Origin: Ampullaceana balthica
Taxonomy: Eukaryota; Mollusca; Gastropoda; Lymnaeidae
NCBI GenBank assembly: GCA_944989445.1
Contig: CALYLW010000339.1
Span: 280,501-344,500 of the forward strand
Direction of reading: 5' to 3'
Length of the DNA stretch: 64,000 bases
The position numbers were made by a program, and so were the translations under genes. This document shows positions 35,001-47,000 of this stretch, in pieces. Numbering within the stretch: the first letter of the stretch is position 1; every line of letters begins with the position of its first letter. The notes beneath the pieces were generated by a model that did not search any database, was not told the origin of the DNA, and saw only the letters and a list, made by a program, of their open reading frames with translations.

Positions 35001-37856
35001 TCAGATAAGACATTTAATACCTGACTTCAACAGAATCGCTAGACCACTTTATCAGATAAGACATTTAATACCTGACTTCAACAGAATCGCTAGACCACTT
35101 TATCAGATAATACATTTAATACCTGACTTCAACAGAATCGCTAGACCACTTTATCAGATAATACATTTAATACCTGACTTCAACAGAATCGCTAGACCAC
35201 TTTATCAGATAAGACATTTAATACCTGACTTCAACAGAATCGCTAGACCACTTTATCAGATAAGACATTTAATACCTGACTTCAACAGAATCGCTAGACC
35301 ACTTTATCAGATAAGACATTTAATACCTGACTTCAACAGAATCGCTAGACCACTTTATCAGATAAGACATTTAATACCTGACTTCAACAGAATCGCTAGA
35401 CCACTTTATCAGATAATACATTTAATACCTGACTTCAACAGAATCGCTAGACCACTTTATCAGATAATACATTTAATACCTGACTTCAACAGAATCGCTA
35501 GACCACTTTATCAGATAAGACATTTAATACCTGACTTCAACAGAATCGCTAGACCACTTTATCAGATAAGACATTTAATACCTGACTTCAACAGAATCGC
35601 TAGACCACTTTATCAGATAAGACATTTAATACCTGACTTCAACAGAATCGCTAGACCACTTTATCAGATAAGACATTTAATACCTGACTTCAACAGAATC
35701 GCTAGACCACTTTATCAGATAAGACATTTAATACCTGACTTCAACAGAATCGCTAGACCACTTTATCAGATAAGACATTTAATACCTGACTTCAACAGAA
35801 TCGCTAGACCACTTTATCAGATAAGACATTTAATACCTGACTTCAACAGAATCGCTAGACCACTTTATCAGATAAGACATTTAATACCTGACTTCAACAG
35901 AATCGCTAGACCACTTTATCAGATAAGACATTTAATACCTGACTTCAACAGAATCGCTAGACCACTTTATCAGATAAGACATTTAATACCTGACTTCAAC
36001 AGAATCGCTAGACCACTTTATCAGATAAGACATTTAATACCTGACTTCAACAGAATCGCTAGACCACTTTATCAGATAATACATTTAATACCTGACTTCA
36101 ACAGAATCGCTAGACCACTTTATCAGATAAGACATTTAATACCTGACTTCAACAGAATCGCTAGACCACTTTATCAGATAAGACATTTAATACCTGACTT
36201 CAACAGAATCGCTAGACCACTTTATCAGATAAGACATTTAATACCTGACTTCAACAGAATCGCTAGACCACTTTATCAGATAAGACATTTAATACCTGAC
36301 TTCAACAGAATCGCTAGACCACTTTATCAGATAAGACATTTAATACCTGACTTCAACAGAATCGCTAGACCACTTTATCAGATAAGACATTTAATACCTG
36401 ACTTCAACAGAATCGCTAGACCACTTTATCAGATAAGACATTTAATACCTGACTTCAACAGAATCGCTAGACCACTTTATCAGATAACACATTTAATACC
36501 TGACTTCAACAGAATCGCTAGACCACTTTATCAGATAAGACATTTAATACCTGACTTCAACAGAATCGCTAGACCACTTTATCAGATAATACATTTAATA
36601 CCTGACTTCAACAGAATCGCTAGACCACTTTATCAGATAATACATTTAATACCTGACTTCAACAGAATCGCTAGACCACTTTATCAGATAATACATTTAA
36701 TACCTGACTTCAACAGAATCGCTAGACCACTTTATCAGATAAGACATTTAATACCTGACTTCAACAGAATCGCTAGACCACTTTATCAGATAATACATTT
36801 AATACCTGACTTCAACAGAATCGCTAGACCACTTTATCAGATAAGACATTTAATACCTGACTTCAACAGAATCGCTAGACCACTTTATCAGATAATACAT
36901 TTAATACCTGACTTCAACAGAATCGCTAGACCACTTTATCAGATAAGACATTTAATACCTGACTTCAACAGAATCGCTAGACCACTTTATCAGATAAGAC
37001 ATTTAATACCTGACTTCAACAGAATCGCTAGACCACTTTATCAGATAAGACATTTAATACCTGACTTCAACAGAATCGCTAGACCACTTTATCAGATAAG
37101 ACATTTAATACCTGACTTCAACAGAATCGCTAGACCACTTTATCAGATAAGACATTTAATACCTGACTTCAACAGAATCGCTAGACCACTTTATCAGATA
37201 AGACATTTAATACCTGACTTCAACAGAATCGCTAGACCACTTTATCAGATAAGACATTTAATACCTGACTTCAACAGAATCGCTAGACCACTTTATCAGA
37301 TAAGACATTTAATACCTGACTTCAACAGAATCGCTAGACCACTTTATCAGATAAGACATTTAATACCTGACTTCAACAGAATCGCTAGACCACTTTATCA
37401 GATAAGACATTTAATACCTGACTTCAACAGAATCGCTAGACCACTTTATCAGATAAGACATTTAATACCTGACTTCAACAGAATCGCTAGACCACTTTAT
37501 CAGATAAGACATTTAATACCTGACTTCAACAGAATCGCTAGACCACTTTATCAGATAAGACATTTAATACCTGACTTCAACAGAATCGCTAGACCACTTT
37601 ATCAGATAAGACATTTAATACCTGACTTCAACAGAATCGCTAGACCACTTTATCAGATAATACATTTAATACCTGACTTCAACAGAATCGCTAGACCACT
37701 TTATCAGATAAGACATTTAATACCTGACTTCAACAGAATCGCTAGACCACTTTATCAGATAATACATTTAATACCTGACTTCAACAGAATCGCTAGACCA
37801 CTTTATCAGATAATACATTTAATACCTGACTTCAACAGAATCGCTCGACCACTTTA
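32042..37856. repeat. 51-bp satellite array, about 114 copies
   Basis: The unit is CAGATAAGACATTTAATACC, TGACTTCAACAGAATCGCTA, GACCACTTTAT, 51 bp, head to tail for 5.8 kb. Copies are almost identical. The dominant variation is a single G or T in ATAAGACAT / ATAATACAT; one copy near 36487 has C. Two one-base deletions lie close together near 33705 and 33733, and the last copy has CTCGACC. The length is a multiple of three and one plus-strand frame has no stop, but there is no ATG in the unit. It is most likely non-coding satellite DNA. Confidence 0.97.
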
Positions 37857-37922
37857 TATGTGATGCCGATGTACGCTGTATTTTTCGTAATTCAGATAAA
37901 TATAACGTTCCAAATATATCAT

Positions 37923-37976
37923 AGGACGCAATAATCTTCTGTACAGAAAGAGCGTCTGTAACAGAGAAGATAAGAT
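37923..37976 (+). mobile_element. solo LINE 3' tail
   Basis: AGGACGCAATAATCTTCTGT, GAAAGAGCGTCTGTAACAGA and GAAGATAAGATC. It is the terminal 54 bp of the jockey-like LINE, or an extremely 5'-truncated insertion, sitting 65 bp beyond the end of the 51-bp satellite. Confidence 0.75.
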
Positions 37977-38197
37977 CACTTCGAAAGTTACCAAAAAGTT
38001 AATCGGCGTTAAATCCTGATCGAAACGAAGTTTGTACTGGCCTACGTATTGTGTCACTGGCCTACTTATCGTCTCACCCCAATGTCCCCTGCAATGAAAT
38101 ATTTAATACAACGCGTTTAGATTGGTTCAATTAAATATGTTTACAATTGAACTACGTCACCAGCTATCCACTAAAGTTATTTGGCTAGACAAACAGT

Positions 38198-38766
38198 GTA
38201 ACATGTTCTCAAAAACCGACCAATCCTCATGGCTGACCAGCAGGTATTCAAAAAACCTCCTCTTTTTGCTTTCCGGAGAGATAGAAGCCTGAGAGATATA
38301 CTTGTAAGAAGTCACCTTCCCACAACGAAAGCACATATTGGAACAAAAGGTTGTATCCGTAACCGTTGCAATACTTGTCCACATGTGATTGAAATTAACA
38401 ACATTTCTTTCCCTCTTGAAAAATTCATAATGAAAGATGGATTCACTTGCACAAGTCGCAACGTGATTTATGCAATTCTTTGCAAGAGGTGTAATAAAAT
38501 TTACGTGGGTGAGACAGGTCGTCGTCTTGGAGATCGGTTTAGAGAACACCTGTATAATTTATGATAATATAAATAAACAGGCTCAATGCCCTGTGTCTAA
38601 ACATTTTAACAGTGTTGACCATGACGGCATTTCAGATATTGCAGTAACTGGTATTTTATATGCAAGCAATACCCATGATAGGATCCACATGGAAAATAGA
38701 CTTATAAAACGATTTGATAAGTTGGCTCCATATGGAATTAACCAAATTCATAATTTTACCTAACTG
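38198..38766 (+). pseudogene. Penelope-like element, C-terminal GIY-YIG endonuclease region, frameshifted
   Basis: The first frame (from the in-frame stop before 38198; ATG at 38229; to 38564) encodes VFKKPPLFAFRRDRSLRDIL, the cysteine cluster CIRNRCNTCPH, then NVIYAILCKRCNKIYVGETG and RRLGDRFREH. IYVGETGR with the preceding VIYAILC is the GIY-YIG nuclease core of Penelope-like retroelements. A one-base shift near 38560 moves the frame; it continues INKQAQCPVSKHFNSVDHDG and MENRLIKRFDKLAPYGIN to a stop at 38764. The reverse transcriptase part upstream is missing, so the copy is dead. Confidence 0.88.
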
Positions 38767-38919
38767 CAGAATCTTGTTTTCGTTGTGGTTTTTATTGAAA
38801 CTTAAGATGCTTCCTCCTTTATCTTATATAATGTGTCCATGTCTGTTTTTCCTTCTTTTTATTATACATAAATATTTTATAATGTAATGTTTTAAGAATT
38901 TAAATATTACTTATGTAAG

Positions 38920-38976
38920 TACGTATTTTATGTTATTGTACTGATGAAGGCATTAGCCGAAACGTCTACTGTCGTA
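38920..38976 (+). ncRNA. hammerhead-ribozyme-like motif after the Penelope-like ORF
   Basis: CTGATGA (38941-38947), a stem II of GGC/GCC around ATTA (38949-38958), GAAA (38959-38962) and CGTC ending at 38966 are in hammerhead order. GTA (38938-38940) can pair with TAC (38967-38969), and TACG (38920-38923) with CGTA (38973-38976), giving a stem I with an internal loop. Penelope-like elements are known to carry type I hammerheads with very short stem III. One extra A (38948) lies between CTGATGA and stem II, so activity is doubtful. Confidence 0.5.
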
Positions 38977-39044
38977 TTAGTTTAAAAATAAAGCTCAAAT
39001 TTATTGTTTTCATTGCACAATTTGTTTATTTTGTATTTTCAGTA

Positions 39045-39200
39045 ACAATGCACTTTTTCAATGTGGTGTCACCTTTGAGATTGTGTCGACCAGTGCGGTT
39101 CGCACCCCTCTGGCTACGCCACTGTTATAGGAAACTTCATACTTTTGGAGCAGCCCCCCCCCCGGACACACACACACACACTAATTTTGCCGTCATTGTC
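39045..39200. repeat. transposon-end-like sequence and CA repeat
   Basis: The reverse complement of 39080-39125 starts CAGTGGCGTAGCCAGAGGGG, a sequence often found at ends of invertebrate transposons. It is followed by a C-run (39155-39165) and a CA repeat (39169-39181). The overlapping open frames 39048-39257 and 39193-39459 show no conserved features. Confidence 0.4.
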
Positions 39201-40898
39201 TCGAGTGCTGCCTGTCACGAGTGCTGCCTGTCATGGCCTTATCGCGTCGCTGTCTGAGTGTGGGGTTGGTGGGGGAAAGAGTCACACGTGTGTCACGTGT
39301 CTGCTTACTTATTGTTGTTAAAATGAAGTAGTCCATTTTCAGTTTAACACGTAAGGCCTGGACAAATGACATCGTTCTTTCAGTGCTCCTCAGAGCAGTA
39401 TGTCCCGCACTTGAGGTGGTGTCCTGTTTTGGTTCAAGGCAAAGTGTGGTCATCATCACTTCAATCCTCCAAAAGTTTGCACACCCAGCTGGTGCGAGAG
39501 ATACCAGACGGTAGTTGAAGGGTTGTAAATAAGTTGTAATGTGTCACTATTGGCAGATTGGAGTGACCAGTACTTTTTCCCAGTCTGTTGTAAAAGTTCG
39601 GGTCTTTAATAAAATGTCATATTATACAGGCATTGAGGGAGTGTGTAAGTGTTTGCATTGTGCTTTGCATGACTCCACCCCCCCCCCTTTTTATTTTCCC
39701 ATAAACCAAATCTAAGGTGAATTCGTTTTTTTCCTCCATAAGGACAGCAGAAAATACACCAGCCAATTAGAAGTTCTGTAAATTATGGTATTTCTAGCCA
39801 GTAGGATTAAAGTCATTGTTAAGACACATGCAGTTGCATTGATGTATGAAATCTAATTCAGTGTTGGACTGTACCCTGTAAGCTCACAGTTAGTACACAT
39901 CCAAAACAAAATGAACGAAACAATAAAACGTCAAACAGTTAAAGTAAAGGTAATAAGCCAAAAGAACCATGACAAGCTACATGTATTTGTATTTGATATG
40001 GTGTGGCTTGGCCTAACTATAAACATTGTAAAATAATTGTATCAATTTCTCCGTGTATTTTTCATATTATTTTATGGCAATTCACTTCTAATTTAGAGAA
40101 ACAATTAGTATTGATATTAAAGCAGCTTTTCTGGATGCTGCACCTTATAGATCAGTAACAGAGTTGGTTTAGTTTCAAGTCCGTTTGTATTGCTGTTGAT
40201 AATTTTCTGGGGTGGTTTTAGTAGCTCCCACAACCATGACAGCTTCTGAATGACCTATGAGTCTGAATGACCTATGAGTCTGAATGACATATGAGTCTGA
40301 TTGACCTATGAGTCTGCTTTCAATTTCAATTGTACACTTAGTCAGCCACATATTAAAATAATGTATGAAATCTGAAGTCATGTATACTATTAGTACTATA
40401 CAGTGAACTTACACAATTACAACCACTGAAAATAGTAGTGTGTTCATTGCAACATTGTTTTATTTCCTATTAAAACAACCTGAGCAGATGGCAACTATAT
40501 AATACATGTACAAAGTGCCAAGTTGAACTCACATTCATGTATACATATTTCAACTCATAAAGACAGTATTGAAACAACAATTCTACCGCTATCCAGATGG
40601 ACATTTAGCTGAAGAACATTCATATTCTTTACAACAGTTGCACCACCATAGGGTTAAATTCTTTACCGGGAATACATTAAGATACAAAGTGAGCACAAAA
40701 TGTAAGTAAAATATTGTTGGATACCCTAGTCAATACAGAATTTAATACAAAATAGCAAGTTGAATCACTGTTTAACAACACATTGATGCATTCAAAATGT
40801 CTCATCTGTTTATGTATGGTACCGACTGCCTAGATTAGCAATTTCAAACCGCAACCGTTATACAAAATACCCTAATAATTAAAAACCCAATACATGTA
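39200..40898. other. intergenic region 3' of MMADHC
   Basis: No gene recognised. It contains a 17-bp tandem repeat (40244-40316, about four copies of TGAATGACCTATGAGTC) and AT-rich DNA that should include the MMADHC 3' UTR just below 40899. Confidence 0.6.
40244..40316. repeat. 17-bp tandem repeat, about 4 copies
   Basis: TGAATGACCTATGAGTC is repeated with single-base changes (GACATATG in one unit, GATTGACC in the last). Confidence 0.9.
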
Positions 40899-41096
40899 TT
40901 ACAGAGTGCTATTCAAGTTCATTAAAAGAGGATGATCTAAAGAAGCAGAGGTAAACATACAGCCAATGTAAGCATGTGTTCCCCACACAGGATGGCTGAT
41001 CACCTTACAACAGCCCAGATCATGAATTTCAAAGCCAAGCTTCCTGTAGCGCTCATCAGTCTCAAACAGAGTGAAGTTTGTGTGCGAGCTGTTAAA
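40899..41096 (-). CDS. MMADHC: MMADHC last coding exon
   Basis: The acceptor TTTGTCCCAG precedes [20 protein letters not shown], and the exon continues [20 protein letters not shown] to the TAA at 40901-40899. The family has [16 protein letters not shown] and [10 protein letters not shown] at this place, so this acceptor gives the native frame. An 80-bp duplicate of the exon start and acceptor lies immediately upstream in transcription (41121-41200). Confidence 0.96.
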   Translation of the reverse strand, partial: FNSSHTNFTLFETDERYRKLGFEIHDLGCCKVISHPVWGTHAYIGCMFTSASLDHPLLMNLNSTL

Positions 41097-44000
41097 CTGG
41101 GACAAATAGAAATTAAATAATTCCTGTAGAGCTCATCAGTCTCAAACAGAGTGAAGTTTGTGTGCGAGCTGTTAAACTGGGACAAATATAAATAAAATAA
41201 TTCCTCCTGACTGACAAAATATTGCTTTACACACAAGGATTAAATGTTATCTCTTTTATATTTCATTTTAAAGACATTTAAAATATGTGATTTAAATATG
41301 GCCGTGAATGTTAAGTAGTGTAGCAAACACCTATAAGATTGAACACTTACAGGCTTTCCAGATGAGGGATCAATAAAATCAGCCCAGAACCCGGCCTGTT
41401 CAAAGGCTTGACAAATTCCTGCAGCTCCTTGTATAAACTAGTTTTAATGAAAGTAAGACAACAAAATTTAACATTCATAAATTCAAGTTGTCTGAAGAAA
41501 TAAATTGTGCAACGAGATATTTTATGCTGCCCACAGTTTAGAAAAGAAAAATCAATTAAAATAAGATTTCAGCCTTCTTCAGGAGATGATGTAGCACAAG
41601 TAAAAAAAAATTACCATTTGTAAATTTGAATTTAAAAACTTAAGGATATTCTTTAAGATCACTTTCATGACATTACCACTGTGAGTGTGATAGGTTATGG
41701 TACATTTGATTCAAATCTCATTTTTATGTAACATTAGATATGAAAGAGTTATTATATTTAATTTGATAGTGTTAATTTGTTTGAGTGTAAAATTTACGTT
41801 ATATTTGCCTTCTGCTTTTGTTTCTACACAGAGGTGGAGAAAACTGCAGCTTATCTGAAATACTTTAATTTGTACAATTTAAAATAGTTTTTATTTTTCG
41901 CATTGTCTGCTGAAGAAGCCATTTACTCAAAATGTCGTTATTGTTCTGTCAAATTTTAAAGCCTAACCATACAAATTGTTTCAATTTTTAATTTAATTTT
42001 TTATTATTTTTTTTTAACCATCCATATGCCATGTACTTAGTGAGGATTTAAGAGTTTACGTACATGTAAATATGAAGCATTACGTGTAATAGGTTTAGAG
42101 ACATTTATGCACAGATATAGTTCACCAAATGACACCTTTGAGTCCGCTGTTCACTGTTGTATTTTATGCTGTAGTATGTTTTTAAAATTTTGATCGACTG
42201 CATTGTATAATATGAATATCTATAAATACAGTGTATATTAAAACATGGGGTTTGGGAGAAGTGTCACATTTTGTTGTATGCAAGGAAGGGATCTGTCTAA
42301 TAATATAAGGTTACCACAAGGGGTCGTAAATAAGATAAAAGCTGTATTTAAAGCTGTCTAAAAATATAAGGTTACCACAAGGGGTAGTAAATAATAAGAT
42401 AAAAGCTGTATTTAAAGCTGTCTAAAAATATAAAGTTACCACAAGGGGTAGTAAAATTAAATAGTAAGATAAAAGCTGTATTTAAAGACCAAACAGAGCA
42501 ACCATCACTTTCACTTAAGGCTTTCAGAAGACAAAATAAAAATATTAATATGTAGAAATAATTAAGTGCAGTGGAACCCATTTATCTCAAGTTCGGTTAA
42601 CTCGCTAACCCTATTAAGTTGATGTTTTTTGTAGGGAACCGTCTAAATATTTCTTTGTCTTAGAATATTCTCATCTGTTATGTCAAATTCTAATATCTTG
42701 AGCACAAAAGAGGGCCAAATTTGCAACTCAACGTCTGTTATCATGACCAATCTCCTGTATGAAAAAGACTACTTTGTCATAAAATTGTGTAATATTTTCA
42801 CACTTAGCACACATTCAGTGTAGTTGACATCTAAAACTAAACTTGATTTCTAAATTTTTACATTTTAAGTCAACTCTAAGTGTAACCCCGAGTTAATGTT
42901 TAAAAAAGCATTCAGAATCTTTCATTTTAAATTAATATTGTGTTGCATCGTAAACAGACCTATACGTGTTCATTGATTAAAGCCCCAGAAATTACAGTTA
43001 ATTCAATTATAATGCCTTTCAACATTAAAATATTTGATATTATAAATAGTTAATATTTTAGAATACCATAATGTGCAGTATGTGTAATAGTTGTCATTGA
43101 CAATCATTCATTCAACCTCAAAGATTCTACTACAACCACTAATACCATGTTCATTCATAAAAGATGGTATTAGTGGTATGGACAAACAAATATTTAAATA
43201 TTGGTCAGAAAAAGCTATAAATTAATTGATCATGGGGAGAAGTTGAAGTTTAAAAAGTATTTCGTAATTTTAATTTATATACAATCAAACCTCTCATAAC
43301 GAACACCTCTCATAAAGCATTTTTCCGCATAACGAGCAAATTTTTTTTTGAAAAATTGCTCCAGTAAAGAGCAAAGATTAAAAAAACGAGTGAAGCAGAA
43401 AGGGAAGGTCCCTTTTTCCTGGAAATTCATTTGTGAGCAGGCACTTCCACCCCGGTGTATTATTCTGTGTTACGCACTCGGTCTGTTAGCGTATTGTTTT
43501 CGTGTGTGATCAACCGTTTTTACAAATTTTGTATTCAGAAAGTATTCGTAATATTTTTATGTGATAAGTTTAATAACCTGTGCTAAAATGTCTTCGAAAA
43601 ATAAACCACAGGAGGACAATAAAAAGAGCACAAAAAAAACTGTTGAAATGAAACGAAAAACCTTTGAAAAGCAAGAACAAGGTGGCTAATCTAGCGTGCA
43701 ACTACAATCGGCCAACATCAACAATCTGAAATATTCTCAAGAACAATTAAGGAGATGGATGCTTCAAATGGAGTGTCCAGAATGTCTACAAAATGGTTAC
43801 GACACATTTTCATCAAATTTTGAAGGGTCTGCAAAAACAAATGTCTTTGGACAATTTTCTAGTTAAAAAGGAATAATTATTTCTCATAAATTCTTTTTTT
43901 TTAACGATTTCTGTTTCAAATCTAAATTGTATTCTAGTTGTTTCACTTTTTATCAATTCATAAGTAATTTTATTTGAATAAATGTTAATAAAAATTTTTT

Positions 44001-47000
44001 GAAAAATAAGCATTTTTGTCAGCATTGAACGAATTATCATATATTACATTGATTTGTATGGGAAAAATTGTTTCGTATAATGAGTGTTTCGCTTAACGAG
44101 TAAGACTCTGGAACGAATTAATCTCGTTATGAGAGGTTTGACTGTATTTCATTAGTAGAATACTATTGATTTTTCAAGCACGTTAATAATGCGCTCATAA
44201 TGGTTTTTGTTTATCTGGATCAATTATATCAACGCTTTTTGCATTACACACACACGGCTTATCAGGACCAGAAATATATCCAGGTTCCACTGTATATTTG
44301 GCCATTTTACAAACCATTTCTAGTAATTCTTCCCTTTCTTGCTCTACTTCTGATGACCAAGTAGTCATGTCATTTTTGGTCTTTAAGCTGATTGTTATCA
44401 CTGTCAGCTCACCCTCCATAATATTTCTCTGAGGGAACAGGTCTTTGAATTCTGTGCAAATGATGATTGATAAATAGAAAAACAAGTTAAGATTACATTT
44501 CAGAAAGCTCCAGTATTTTGAAGTTAATTTTAAAAAAACAGCCTATAAATATTCATTTTAAAAAATTATTTTATAACAGTGTTTAACAGCATAAATTTCT
44601 TAATGTTCATTGTATAGCAGAAAAGAAGTAAAGCATTTTGTGAAGCCAAAATATTTGTATAAAATTTAGAAGAAACTCATGTGTCAACTTATACAATCTT
44701 ACTGGCCCATATGAAAAAGACTGAATACTAAAAATGAGAATACTAAAATACTTTAACTTCGGTTGATTGTTGACATTGTATTTCATTGTTTAAAAATGAA
44801 CTTCGGCTTATGAATTAATTTCTAATTTAACTCATGGTTCGAAACTCTGCAACTCTTATTTATTTTGAGCAAAATGTGTGTAACATACACCTGAGCAGTC
44901 AGAATTGCACAAGTATAATAATTAAATTTAACAGTATTGCTAATTAAGTTTATTTTAGACAATTAAGATTTATTGAATTCAGAAACAGTCAACATAAGCA
45001 ATGTATAGAAATCAATCACTTCAAGAACATTGAATCTCATCTATTGCAACTAATTCAATACCTTTTCTCAATAATGCTGGACATTTATGTGCTCTGTATT
45101 CCATTCTGTCAACGGATGTTGGTATTGACAAATCTCTATCAACAAAGTCAACATCAATCTTTTGAAATAATAAGAATATGAAAATACGAAAGGCTTATAT
45201 TTAATAAATTTAATACAAGTATAAAATTAATTATTTCATAACTTATAAAAAATGATTAGAATCTTCTTTAAAACCAATTTGGGGGCGGCTGAAGTGTAAA
45301 GTGGCTTGAAAAAAAATTATTTATAACTTATGCACTATCATACAAGCTAGCCAGACATCCCAAATATCACTAACTCTATGTAAGACCTTTTTTCACCCCT
45401 TGTTGCAAGTGTGAGCAATAATTAAATAGTTTTTTTTTAAAAACAAAGGCAGATTTTAGTAATTAGAAAAGAATTTAAACATATTTTGTTGTATTAGTGT
45501 AGAGAAGAAGTCTAACACTAATTTTAAGAGTAATGGTCATTTTCTAAAATTCAAACTTAGGCATAAATATTGTTTTGTAATTTTAGAAAGATAAAGTATA
45601 GTTTTTAGAGCTTAAGAGAATTTAATGAGCTTAACCCTCACTAACAACCAAAAAGAGATAGAATACCCCATACTTACCAGTATTCTGAAAGTCTTGAATT
45701 AATTTTTAAAATTATTTCCATTGCTTTTGCAAGGATTTTAAGGTAAAATGAACAAGAGAATGTGGTTCAAAATTGAAAACCAAGACCTGATCACAAACTG
45801 ATAATTAATGGACAAAACAAGATTTTTTTTTAAAAACGGCATGTCACAACTACTCAAATTTTGGGGGACGAAAATATAAATAGAAATTTACGTATTATCT
45901 TTTAATAATTTGTGTGTGTGTGTGCAAACTTAAGGATTAGAAAATTAAAAGGCAATAAGACAGTAATTCAAAATGAGAGGCATGATTTGACAAGCTAAAG
46001 ACATTTAAGGATCACAGATGACCTCTGATCATTGTGTTTTTATAACTAAGTAATTTCAAATCCATCACACCAAAGTCATTGGTTTGAAAATTGAGTTACA
46101 AGATTTTACTATTACAGCAAACTACCAGAGTTCTAAAAAGAGTGTGAAACTAAAATGAGCACCAGATAGAGGGTCAATATTGAATTTCTGACAACAAACA
46201 AACAAAAAAAGTGGACCAAGCAAGTTAATTTTTTAGATGTGTTTTTTTTAAAAATGTACTAAGAAGGCAGGCAAACCCCACAAAAAAACATAATTTATTT
46301 TAAAGTTTTATTATGAGCATTTTGTATTTAATTACGGCACTTTCATAATTAAGCTACTAAAAAAACATGTATAGAATAGAATTAAACACTACGTTATTAT
46401 TACATTTAATACTTTTAACACTATGTTCAAATAACATTTTATTCTAATCCAGCTCTATGGAAAGATAATTTAGTTTAATTTAATTATGAATATACCACAT
46501 GATCTACAGACAATCTAGCATTTAATTTAACTGTTAAAAGAAAGCTTTCAAAAGTTAATTTCAAAGCCTCTCCCAACACACAAGCTTTGCTGGCTTGAAT
46601 ATGATTGCTTGATTTACTAATTGATAAATACATGTAATGTATAATTAAACAACCCGTAAAAACAGTTTTTGACTATATATCCCTTATACTTATACTAGGG
46701 GCAAGTACCTGGCTTGGCCCGGGTTTAACAACAACAGCAACAAAAACAACAACAGCAACAAAACAACAAAACAACAAAAACAAACAACAACTACAACAAA
46801 ACAATAACAGCAACAACAACAAAACAATAACAGCAATAATGACAAAAACAACAACAGAAACAGCAACAAAACAACAAAAACAAAACAAAAACAACAAAAT
46901 CAACAGCAACAACAACAACAACTACAACAGCAACAACAACAAAGCAACAACAACATGAAGGACATTGTCGTCGCAGGGCAAGGGATGTGGACAACAACAA

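Noticed and set aside
32042..37856. CRISPR-like array
   Set aside because: Units are directly adjacent with no unique spacers, the genome is animal, and no cas genes are present.
38157..38549. Minus-strand open frame of 130 residues
   Set aside because: Antisense to the Penelope-like GIY-YIG region.
41000..41236. Alternative frame containing [11 protein letters not shown] then AVVR
   Set aside because: It arises from the 80-bp duplication read out of frame; not a separate gene.
44195..44314. Extension of MMADHC exon 4 through [13 protein letters not shown]
   Set aside because: The family continues LLEKFING; splicing at GTTTGT (44314) to FIQGA restores the conserved sequence, so the extension is intron.
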